A DNA stretch of 64,000 bases from Phoma sp. XZ068 (lineage: Eukaryota; Ascomycota; Dothideomycetes; Pleosporales; Didymellaceae), in assembly GCA_004835665.1 (NCBI GenBank), contig RBKR01000014.1, positions 62,001 through 126,000 of the forward strand, in the 5' to 3' direction. The notes beneath the pieces were generated by a model. It did no database searches and was not told the origin of the DNA. It saw nothing but the letters and a program-made list of their open reading frames with translations. This document shows, in pieces, positions 44,925 to 53,918 of this stretch. The translations under genes and the position numbers were made by a program. The first letter of the stretch is position 1; every line of letters starts with the position of its first letter.

Positions 44925-46661
44925 TTATTCTAAGACTGTAAAAAGATTCGCATGTAATACATTAAGCGCTAGATTTGTCTCACGCTCTGCAATAACGCAC
45001 GAGATGTTGGTCTCGCTTGCACCTGGACAAGGATCTAGGTATTAGCATGGCATTTCCTGCAGTGTTCATTTCATAGACTGATAGCAGAATAATGCGTACC
45101 TTGAGAAATCATTTCAATATTGATATTGTTCTCGCCCAATACGCTGAAGAACTTGCCTGAGATGCCTATTATAGTCTTCAACTGCTTGCCAACCAGATGA
45201 ATAATTGCCATGTCGGGCACGATTTCGATTGTGCCTAGGGTACTCAGTTCGATCACAGCGCCCATGAGATCTTGATCCAGAATCTTGTACTCGACCTCGT
45301 GGCAGCCGCTGAGTAGCGCGGACTCTGAATGCAGGGCCATAGAGACGTGGACTTTAGAAGAAGAGATAAGGCTGACTGAGAGGTTCCAGCGATCTAAGAT
45401 GCTAAATATGCTCATAATAAACCCGTGCGCGTAGGTGTGCTTGTTGCTGTGCATATTAAGCACGATAACATTGTGCTTGATGGTTATTGCGGTGGGGCGC
45501 TTTAGCTGCTGGCGTCGAGTCGGCGGATTAGACGAGCAGCGCCTTCGGAAGAGGTTGGGGTTCCTGAGGAGTGTTGCTACAGGCTTCTTAATCTCGTCGA
45601 GCTTTTCAGGGTAAATGACGGTGCCGTTGTTGTGCCGTTTCATCACGTTCTTGATACGGATCGGGATGCGCGCGCAGATCACCTGTTCTATAGTAAAGGG
45701 ATGGATAACTTCGGAGCCATAAAGGGTGAGTTCAGCAGCTTCAGCTGGAGTTACTGTTGCTAGAAGACGCGCTGCAGGGACCTTACGAGGATCTGCAGTA
45801 AATATTCCGTCAACTTCTTTCCAGATCTGGAGTTCTTCTGCCTGAATGCCAACTGCTACAAGCGCTGCACAGAGGTCGGCGTAGCCGCGCCCAATAGTAC
45901 TAAGGATTCCTCCAGGAACGTATCCAAAGTATCCTGTAATAACGGGGACTTTGTCAACGCAAGCTTCCACCTTTTCCCTTAGCGAATAAGCGATATCTTT
46001 GTAGAAGGATTCGTCGAGCGCGCGCTGTGAGTGTACTCCTTCAGACCTTACTACGACATCCGATGTATCTACAAACTGTGCAAATATATTACAATCGTTG
46101 AGAAGCGCAGCCACGTATTGGCAGCTCAGTTTTTCGCCCGTGCTGATGATCCTATTCTCGGCGCGGCTCGTCACTTCCCCCAAGTACTGTGCAGACTCGA
46201 GGATCTTGACCAGACTTTCGCACTCGGCATTAACAACTGCAGTATATGCAACGAGTATCTGTTTGTTCTTCAAGATGTCCTTCGCAGCTTGTATGTGATC
46301 CAGGCGAATAGTTTCGACAATCTCATAATACCCCCGATCACCCGATCTCTCGGCGGCGCGGGCAGCACAGAGGAGGCGATTTGTGGTGCCTTCGAGTTTG
46401 GTGCTGTTGCTGCGAGCAGAGCAAACGATAGCGATACGGTGGCTGGAAAGACCGTTCCTGGAGAGATTCAATGTTAGTATTGTACCTATGATCCCTTTGC
46501 ATTCTGCTCGATGCGTTAAACTCAAAGGTAACTCAAGAATAGGACGTTTCTTCGTACTTTACAATATCCCCTATATTTTCAACAAACTTGCCTACGGACG
46601 TTCCCCCAAACTTGAGAACCTGCCACGCACCTGGAAGGTTCTTCTCCTCTATGTGAACCAT
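44925..46661 (-). CDS. Aspartate kinase, cluster copy
   Basis: Model complement(join(44925..45022, 45100..46457, 46558..46661)), 519 aa. Phosphorylates L-aspartate, the first step toward homoserine, threonine and methionine. The kinase motif KFGGTSVGKF is at residues 17-26; VCSARSNSTK, EGTTNRLL, GEKLSCQYVAAL, GRGYADLCAAL and WKEVDGIFTADPRKV follow, then SEVIHPFT. Two ACT domains end the protein, with HGFIMSIFSILDRWNLSVSL in the first and the NISCVI type end in the second. Compared with yeast Hom3 as I recall it, ACT1 reads VSLISSSKVHVS (396-407) where the family has VDLISTSEVHVS, and Ala228 replaces Thr in GRGYTD. The C-terminus is about 25 residues short, ending where AT-rich DNA begins. Head-to-head with MFS transporter 2. 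Fungi normally keep one such gene, so this is probably a dedicated second copy; the other is outside the window. Confidence 0.93.
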
Positions 46662-47895
46662 CCGCTCCGACTCGTACCTGTATTGATCAATAACGGCAGA
46701 TATGATTGGATCCCGTAACAAATCGCTCCAGTCTCCTAGCCCCTCCCGAAACGTGTTAATGAATGTTGGGGAATGTATTGTATGTATTCAGTCTTGCGGC
46801 TGAGAGAGTGTGCAAGTGTGTAAGTAACGAACTAATAGCTGATGTGAATGGAACACAGGTAGAATACACTTTGGGTATGCTTAGCCTCGATTTCTAATTT
46901 TGGCGCTGCGGGAAGCATGTTGCTGCTACCAATATTGTCTCTACGGAACTTAGTTGCAGTTCCGCGCTACCGAGAGCATCATCTGCATGTAGCCGTCATT
47001 CCGCCGTTTACGCACCGAGTGATTCATCATGCTATAGCTAGCGAGCGGGCACGTGACGTGGTCATCTTTATGCAGTAGTCTTTCGCTACGCTAGGTACGC
47101 CTGCTCGTGTGGTATTTCGTTGTCAGTGACGTGGTAGGTTAAGGGTCCCCCCATCTTCAGATCGTATTCTGGGCTGCGCTTCTTACGCGGCCTGGCACAT
47201 TTACCGTCCGAAGTCCTGCGTAAATTACTGCTGCAAGCCTGCACTCTCTGCAATGTCTCATAATGACTAGGGCGGATATGGTTACGATTGTAGCCTCGTT
47301 TCCGTTACCATAATGCTAAACCCGATCCTCTGAGTGGACATACAAGTCGTCGGTAAGAAACGAAATGTCTTCGGTTCTGTGCGGGTCGAATTTCGTCGAC
47401 TGCCTGATCCATCGTCCGCCGTAGCATTAAGGGCCGATTCGATTGCCGTTACATACCCCCCCCCCCCGGCTCGGGTGCCTAGTGCAAAAAGCAGCCAGTC
47501 AAGAATTCTCGTTAACCAAGTGCCTACGTGTCCCCGACCCTATATCGAGCTCTATTTGGTAGTTGTTGATCAATTTACACTGAAGTAGCAATCTCCGACG
47601 AATATTTGGGTATAGGACCAAGTTTTGAGCCTCTAAGAAGCTCCAAGTAGGGGTAAACGACGCTAGGCTTTCGAGCCGGGGGGAAGGGAGGACGGCAGAT
47701 ATGCCCGATTAGCTGGTTTTTCCCGCAAGGGCCGCAAAGGGCCGGGCCGGCAGGTACCCTTCCGTAATCGCCCCGACTCCTTCTACAATCTCCAGTCTAG
47801 GCCCCCCAAAAAAAGGAGAAAAAGTGTCCTGTCTCAAAGTCTTTTCGTATATCACCCAGCCGGTCGACAAATTACCTCCAGAGCGAACAGATATA
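46662..47895. promoter_or_regulatory. Divergent promoter region, aspartate kinase and MFS transporter 2, with a repeat copy
   Basis: A 1.2-kb gap. The kinase-side promoter is near 46.7-46.9 kb. A 12-base C-run sits at 47456-47467, followed by the dispersed repeat at 47471-47686. No gene seen. The C-run may be a sequencing weak point. Confidence 0.5.
47471..47686 (+). repeat. Dispersed repeat, copy 2
   Basis: Same orientation as 35294-35506; shares TCGGGTGCCTAG, TATCGAGCTCTATTT, TAGTTGTTG and a G-run end. Confidence 0.8.
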
Positions 47896-49701
47896 ATGGC
47901 ACCCTCGATACCGGACTACACGGGCCAACCCGACAGTTCAACAACCAACATCGAAAGCCAAACTCCTACACAAGATGGCACTCTACAGATACACTCGTCT
48001 CCTGAGATTGCTAATGGCAGTCAGACAAGCACACAGAAGTCCACCAACAAGAAGCCGACTGACCCCGTCAACTTACCCGAAGCTGGCAGGACATCGTTGG
48101 AAACGACAGTAATTATGGGAGCTCTCGCCATCTCCCTCTTCCTTTCCGCACTGGACACTACCATCATCACAACCGCCGTTCCCACTATTGTCGATCAATT
48201 TGACGCTCCTTCCGGTTACGTTTGGGTAGGTAGCGCCTATCTCCTTGGAACCGCTGCCTTCGTGCCAGTCTGGGGAAAGATATCCGATATTTTTGGCCGC
48301 AAACAGATTTTGCTCGCCGCAGTGAGCATATTCTTGTTAGGATCGCTTCTCTGCGCAGTCAGCCAAAGCATGGGTATGCTTATTGCAGCAAGAGCTGTTC
48401 AAGGTGTTGGGGGTGGTGGTGCCATTGTGCTGCCCAACATTTGCGTTTCCGATCTCTTCTCCCTGCAGGAGCGCGGCATGTATCTCGGTCTGCTTAGTAC
48501 TGTTTGGGCTTTGGCATCAGCCTTGGGTCCTGTAATTGGCGGTATTTTCACAGACAGAGTCTCTTGGCGTTGGTGCTTTTATATCAACCTTCCCTTTGGC
48601 GGGGTGGCTCTTGCCGTTTTGGTCTTCTTTCTCAAGCTGCATAATCCTCGCACGCCTCTCAAACAAGGTCTTGCTGCCATCGATTGGATTGGTAACCTGC
48701 TTGTCATTGGTGGCACGCTCATGGTGCTCATGGGTCTTCAGTTTGGTGGTGTTGGGTTCGCCTGGAAATCCGCCACGGTCATCTGCCTCATCGTGTTTGG
48801 CGCCGTTGCCGTTGCACTCTTCTGCATCTATGAGTCCAAGTTTGCCATTTACCCCGTCTTTCCTCTGCACATCTTCCGCTACAGAAACAGCGTCTCCGCT
48901 TACAGCTTGAGCTTTATGCATTCCATGGCTTTCCTCGGCGGCAGTTACTGGTTGCCTATGTATTTCCAGGCCGTGATCGGAGCCAGCCCGCTCTTATCTG
49001 GAGTATACCTGCTGCCATACACCATTGCGTCGTCGTTCCTTTCGGTAGGCTCTGGCATGTTCATCAAGAAAACTGGAAACTTCCGATGGCCCATTGTCGT
49101 TGGTCTGTTTGTCATGAGCACCGGACTTGGCCTCCTAACCTATCTCGACGACGAACCTCACTGGGACCGCATTATCATCTTTCAGATCATCGCGGGACTC
49201 GGATCTGGCACCGGCTTCCAAGCGCCTCTCATTTCCATTCAAACCAATATAGAGCCCCGAGATATTGGCGCCGCCGTTTCTGCCTACTCTTTAGCTCGTC
49301 AGATCGGCACATCTGTTTCTGTCGTCATTGGCGGAGTCGTTTTCAGCAACGTAATGAGCTCCCAGCAAGGTCGTCTGAGATCCGCTTTAGGCCCACAGCT
49401 TGCGTCAGAATTCAACGGGCAAGACGCTTCTGCCAGTATCCAGAAGATTGCGGGCCTTCCTACTGATCAAAAGCAGACTGTCAGAGCTGCCTACTGGAAT
49501 GTGCTGCAAAAGATGTTCATCATGTATGCCTGTGTCAGCTTTGCTGGCTTTCTTATCAGCTTATTTATTAAGCAAACTAAGTTATCTCAAGAGCATACAG
49601 AGTACAAGACTGGCCTGCTGTCTCTCAAGGAAGACCGTGGAAAGAAGACTGAAGAGGAACAAGCTACCCAAAAGGAGAAGAATGCCAAAGACAGCACATA
49701 G
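47896..49701 (+). CDS. MFS multidrug/toxin efflux transporter 2 (DHA2, 14 TMS)
   Basis: Single exon, 601 aa from the first in-frame ATG. A long Ser/Thr/Gln-rich cytosolic N-terminus (about 70 residues) precedes the membrane part. Signatures of the DHA2 14-helix drug:H+ antiporters are clear: LDTTIITTAVPTI in helix 1 (motif D1), GKISDIFGRKQILL (motif A), and LLSTVWALASALGPVIGGIF (motif C). RWCFYINLPFGG and SAYSLARQIGTSVSVVIGG are typical of fungal secondary-metabolite pumps of the aflatoxin/HC-toxin exporter kind. The tail is Lys/Glu-rich. It lacks introns and has higher GC than nearby genes. It is head-to-head with the aspartate kinase and convergent with the LOG-like gene. Probably exports the product or gives self-protection; substrate unknown. 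Confidence 0.95.
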   Translation: MAPSIPDYTGQPDSSTTNIESQTPTQDGTLQIHSSPEIANGSQTSTQKSTNKKPTDPVNLPEAGRTSLETTVIMGALAISLFLSALDTTIITTAVPTIVDQFDAPSGYVWVGSAYLLGTAAFVPVWGKISDIFGRKQILLAAVSIFLLGSLLCAVSQSMGMLIAARAVQGVGGGGAIVLPNICVSDLFSLQERGMYLGLLSTVWALASALGPVIGGIFTDRVSWRWCFYINLPFGGVALAVLVFFLKLHNPRTPLKQGLAAIDWIGNLLVIGGTLMVLMGLQFGGVGFAWKSATVICLIVFGAVAVALFCIYESKFAIYPVFPLHIFRYRNSVSAYSLSFMHSMAFLGGSYWLPMYFQAVIGASPLLSGVYLLPYTIASSFLSVGSGMFIKKTGNFRWPIVVGLFVMSTGLGLLTYLDDEPHWDRIIIFQIIAGLGSGTGFQAPLISIQTNIEPRDIGAAVSAYSLARQIGTSVSVVIGGVVFSNVMSSQQGRLRSALGPQLASEFNGQDASASIQKIAGLPTDQKQTVRAAYWNVLQKMFIMYACVSFAGFLISLFIKQTKLSQEHTEYKTGLLSLKEDRGKKTEEEQATQKEKNAKDST

Positions 49702-50558
49702 AATAGCACTTCTATTTAAATTGGACATATCATTAGAGTGATCAGAGAAAGCATACCGACCCCAAAAGACGATCACCACACGGGTGGAAATCTTTGTCAC
49801 GCAGCCCGTAAGATAGGGCTTTTTGTTTGGCGCATGTAAGCTGTATAGTAGTTTCAAACAGCAAGCCAACCATAAATTGGATATGTCAGTTATAGACTGT
49901 TACCCAGGCTGATGCACTGGGAGGGCGACGTATGTTGGCATGGCGCCACATCGCCTGTGACTCATTTTTTTTTACCATGCAGCGATAACTAATTCAGAAT
50001 AAGCAGTGAAGTCACTCTATTAGGGAGACATTTTCACTTAGGCGCAGTAAAACGGCAGATTAGACAACAATTACATTCCCTTTTGCCCTCACCACCAGTT
50101 CACCGATTGATAGGATGACACACCCATGCCTCAGTAGACCGATCAACCTCTCCTTTTAGCTAAAGCTGCCATGCCCCTACAGCCGTTTTCTCTGCCTCGC
50201 AGCAATCTCCCTTTTGACTGCTCAGAACGTGTCGGGGGTCTAAGCGTAATCGACTCACAGAAAGTGGCGTGTCGCAGTGATTTAAACAACGCCTATGCCC
50301 GAAATCGATTAACATGGCAATATAACTACGAACAGTCTAATGGAAAACTTGTGGTTTGTCGCTTTGATGAGTGGCTAAGAATTGTAGGGGTCAGAACAAC
50401 AAGCATGTCATTCGAAGGGATATGTCGACAGAGGACTGGCCATTTTGCATGACTATCCGTTTAACCCTAGTGTTAATGGCATTAACTATCATTATATTTT
50501 TTTAAAAGTTAGATGACCACATTCATATCACTATGATATTCAGTCTGGCCCTCGTAGA
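49702..50558. other. Intergenic between convergent genes
   Basis: Average composition. An open frame of 93 codons on the plus strand at 50171 shows no known domain and no codon signal I trust. Otherwise 3' flanks only. Confidence 0.45.
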
Positions 50559-51331
50559 TTACAAATTTGCCCATCCCAACTTAAACACTGCGTGAGATAC
50601 CTTGTAGTCACGTAGCGCTTCAATCGCTCCCGCCGGATCACTAGCCACGACCACAATGTCCTTGTTTGCCGGTTTTACAAATCCATTCTTGCTAGCGCTG
50701 TTCACCCACTGCACGATTGGGTCCCAGTACCCTTCCGTATTGAGCAAGCAGACACCCAGCCTGTGAATTCCCAACTGGTTCCACGTAATGACTTCAAAAA
50801 GCTCTTCCATGGTGCCATAGCCCCCAGGGAGGCCGATGAACCCGCTCCCAGGACCACCGCTGAGAACTTCTTTCATCATCATTATCTTGCGAGTGTGCAT
50901 GTCCTGGACCACGGTTGTGCGACCATATATGGACTCGTCGGGGAGGTAAAGGCCATTGTGGGTGATTTGGTATGCGTCGGTGCGTTCATGCTCAGCCAGG
51001 ACTTGGGGAATTATGCCGTGGACGGCTGAAGGTCCTTTGATCGAGCAGACAATCTTTGCCACTTCGCCCATGAGGCCGATAGTACCTCCCCCATAGACTA
51101 GAGTTTCAGGGTCTTAGCAGAGGATTCTGTTTCTTAGGAGTGGGTATGAGGCAAAAACATACCTAGATCAATATCCTGCTCAGCTAATGCCCTCCCCAAA
51201 CCTTGGGCAGCTTCCACATATGATGGGTTGGTCCCGCTGCTAGCGCCGCAGAAGACACCAATCTTTGCGCGGAGCCGGCTCCCATTGCCCCGACTAATTT
51301 GTTGTGTCTGTATTGGGATATAGGAAGACAT
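50559..51331 (-). CDS. LOG-family cytokinin riboside 5'-monophosphate phosphoribohydrolase-like protein
   Basis: Model complement(join(50559..51097, 51163..51331)), 235 aa, one 65-nt intron. The Rossmann-like LOG fold begins IGVFCGASSGTNPSYVEAA, continues DLVYGGGTIGLMGEVAK, and holds the family signature PGGYGTMEELFEVITWNQLG (about 147-166). LOG enzymes cleave the N-glycosidic bond of nucleoside 5'-monophosphates, best known for freeing active cytokinins; older databases mislabel them lysine decarboxylases. Standalone LOG proteins are common in fungi and their targets vary. Here no isopentenyltransferase or P450 is adjacent, so cytokinin production is not supported by context; a role in a nucleotide-derived step or detoxification is as likely. 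The gene precedes the CAF16-like gene on the same strand, 477 bp away. Confidence 0.92.
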
Positions 51332-51807
51332 GTGGATATATTTTACGACGTTAAATATTTGGCCACACGCAAGATAACACAGCAGTGGAAGTGCACAGGC
51401 AAGTTCGATATAGCGGGGCCAATTTGGGGGGCGCTGTGAGTGAACAAGTTTTAAGTGAGCATACTGGAATGTTACATTCGGCCCTGCATTTAAGGAAGAG
51501 TGTCTTGTGAGCACGCTATGCTGTGCTAGAAAGCCCCGATGGTAACGGTAAGGCATGGCCAGGGCGTGGAATCAACCGACGTTTAGCTGACTAGACTTAT
51601 TAAACCGAACTCGGAATTATTCTTGGCAGACTGTTTAATAGTAAGGCAGGGTTTGAGTTTAATGTAAGATCGAGCACGTGACGCGGACCCCGTAAGGATT
51701 TAGGCCTAGTCTAACCTTCTATTCTATGCATATCCTTCTTCAAACGCTCTTGAAAAGATATTTCAGCTTTAGTGTTGATCGTAGCCGTTGATGTAGTTGC
51801 GCAACAC
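51332..51807. promoter_or_regulatory. Promoter region of the LOG-like gene
   Basis: 476 bp upstream of the LOG-like start and downstream of the ABC ATPase stop. Contains CCGAACTCGG near 51.61 kb, an inverted CCG/CGG pair with four-base spacing, and a GCACGTGACG near 51.67 kb. No gene. Confidence 0.35.
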
Positions 51808-52593
51808 CTATGATAACATCTTGTTGAGGTGGTTTCGAAGTCCTCTCTCCTTGAGGTCCTCCTTCAACCACCCTAAGACCAGCTCGCTCAATTGACTATT
51901 TCCTGTTTGTGCCACTGTGCTATCAAGGCCCTGTAGAATCTTATCCGTCTCCCCCAGTTCCTTGACTGAGCCCAGGCTCATGTGTACCAGATGCGACGGC
52001 CATCCGGCAAGGTTGTCCAGAATATGCGTGGCATAGACAATTGTACACTCTCTCTGCTCCGTCTCACGCTTCAACCAGCCCAGAAACTCGGCACGAGCGA
52101 GAACATCTAAATCCACCGTGATTTCATCGAGAAACAATATCGTCCAGGGTCTTAGCAGTCCCATCGCGAGTTGCACGCGGCGTCGCTCACCGTCTGAGAC
52201 TGCATGCATGCGCCAATTGATGTGAATATCGAGCATGGAGACAAGCGCATCTCTTCTCTCAGGATAGTCATCCCCGCCTACCGAGCGAAGCAGTTCCGCC
52301 ACACCGATGTCGTGACGGACAATAGGATTAGTGGCCCATTCGAGACCAAGGTACGTCACACCTGCAAGGGACTCTTGGAAGGGATCCACGCCACAAATGC
52401 GGATGGTTCCGGCTGGCGGGAGGCGCGTGCCTGAGACAAGTCTAAGGAGGGTAGTTTTGCCGGAACCATTAGCCCCAACAAGTAGGGTGCGTGATCGTGG
52501 AGGGAGGTCGAGCGTGACATTGTGAACCCCCGTGGGATATCCGGGGAACGTGAATGTGAGGCCAGTGACCTGGATGCGGGCAGGGCTGGGCAT
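51808..52593 (-). CDS. CAF16-like soluble ABC-type ATPase
   Basis: Single exon, 261 aa from the ATG at 52593 (an in-frame ATG at 52623 would add ten residues; the shorter start fits the family). One nucleotide-binding domain and no membrane part. Walker A is GANGSGKTTLL (about 41-51), the signature motif is VSDGERRRVQLAM, and Walker B is WTILFLDEITVDLD. The spacing and the flanking TYLGLEWATNPIVRHDIGV, WRMHAVSDGERRRVQ and THILDNLAGWP closely follow yeast Caf16, a protein associated with the CCR4-NOT complex and transcription regulation. CAF16 is normally a housekeeping gene, so its place between cluster-type genes may mean either a duplicated copy or an island of ordinary genome. Its promoter side faces the region with LINE fragments. 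Confidence 0.93.
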   Translation of the reverse strand: MPSPARIQVTGLTFTFPGYPTGVHNVTLDLPPRSRTLLVGANGSGKTTLLRLVSGTRLPPAGTIRICGVDPFQESLAGVTYLGLEWATNPIVRHDIGVAELLRSVGGDDYPERRDALVSMLDIHINWRMHAVSDGERRRVQLAMGLLRPWTILFLDEITVDLDVLARAEFLGWLKRETEQRECTIVYATHILDNLAGWPSHLVHMSLGSVKELGETDKILQGLDSTVAQTGNSQLSELVLGWLKEDLKERGLRNHLNKMLS

Positions 52594-53918
52594 TTTGGAT
52601 CGAGCTGAAAGAGGAATAATCATTGATTGGTAGAAGGCGAGATGGTCAAAATAAGAGTTGCAAATGCATCAAATTTATAGCTGTAATGATTCTAACGCAC
52701 GAAAGGGTGTTGTCAGAACTCACGAGCACCCCATCGCGAGTGGGACCGCTAAATCCATTCACAGCGCGTGATCTGAGCGGCAAAAAAGACCCGACGGTTA
52801 AGCATTGAGAACAACATACTGTGGTAGCAGGCACAAGTAGTATACGTGAGTCGGGCGAAAGGGGTGTGAGCCGGGTACCTTGGAACGGCTCTATTGACAG
52901 CAATACACCAAATCCCTCCTATTCTTGTTTGTAATACAGTTGCTGACCGGTTTGTACCTACACCCACGCAGCATCTTCATAGTGTCTACATAACCTTCCC
53001 ATCCATCACCCCCCCCCCCCCCCCCCAAAAGCACCACCAGCGATATCTATCTCGAAATTAGCACTACAGGTCCAGACTCTACGCCCTGCTGGCCATAATT
53101 ACCAGTTCATTTCTGATCTACTTGTATATAATATAACATATCTGAGCCAATTTGACCGAGACATACCGGCTCACAACCCTCTCGCGCCCGACCCACTACG
53201 TATGCCTCCTACCATACTAAGCTAACATCCGATCTAATCTAATAGTAAGATCTTCAGTCACCTTCAAGATGGCACAAGTATACGCTTATACTGGCAGGCA
53301 TTCCTGCCGGCAGCTGGCCTAATAGATCATCCTTACTCCGTCGCTTCGCTTGGAATCGCGGCTTACTAAGCCTTGGTGACCTCGGATGTTGGACTTGGAT
53401 CAATGACAAATAGAATAATAATAGACCTCAAAATATTGTGTAATTTAATGTAATTACATGGATCTAATAAGCTAACCCTGTCGGTTATGTCGGTTCTGTC
53501 GGTTCTGTCTGTCGTCGCTCTTAGTCTTATGTTAGAGAGTGCCTAGCCTTATAATAACCTTCTACTACGAACGGCTAATAAGCGCTGATCCCTATATCCT
53601 TAATTAATAGTCAAAGATCAGTTACTAAGTGTGAGAGTTTACAAGCCCTTTATTACTGTACTCATATGCTAGGATAATAATTGATAGTTAAGGAAGACGT
53701 ACTTTGCAATGCTGCTTTAAATAAAACTTATGTATATTCTATACGCTCTATTATGATGTTGTGCTATTTTATGAGGAACTATCTGTAGGCGACGTTGAAT
53801 TGCAAGGGGAGCTTATTAGCGGACTTTATTGCTAGCGAGAGTGTGCTAAAACAATTATTGGTAGAGCAGACGACCTGTAAGTAGGTATCTAAGCTTGCAT
53901 AACTTAGGATATCGGGGC
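52594..53918. other. Intergenic with LINE 3'-end fragments, a C-run and an inverted-repeat arm
   Basis: Near 52847-52876 (minus) and 53165-53225 (plus) are short pieces matching the 3' end of the LINE remnant at 61.4 kb (CCGGCTCACA...CCCGACCCAC). An 18-base C-run is at 53009-53026. The arm of an inverted repeat is at 53276-53368. The rest, 53.4-53.9 kb, is moderately AT-rich with no gene. Confidence 0.6.
53276..53368 (+). repeat. Inverted-repeat arm A, left of the oxygenase gene
   Basis: About 93 bp whose reverse complement is at 55231-55324. The central 43 bases starting ACGCTTATACTGGCAGGCAT match without a mismatch; the differences outside are mostly C/T and G/A, as RIP would leave. Confidence 0.88.

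Noticed and set aside
46458..46557. Apparent break in the N-terminal part of the aspartate kinase
   Set aside because: A 100-nt GT-AG intron joins DIVK to NGLSSHR in frame.
50171..50452. 93-codon plus-strand frame between MFS2 and LOG
   Set aside because: No domain, no homology I can recall, and it lies in a convergent 3' gap.
50559..51331. Lysine decarboxylase annotation for the LOG-like gene
   Set aside because: PGGYGTMEE is the LOG signature; no PLP site of real lysine decarboxylases is present.
53009..53026. 18-base C-run as a telomere-like or structural element
   Set aside because: A single homopolymer, like the 12-base run at 47456-47467; no repeat unit, and such runs are prone to sequencing error.
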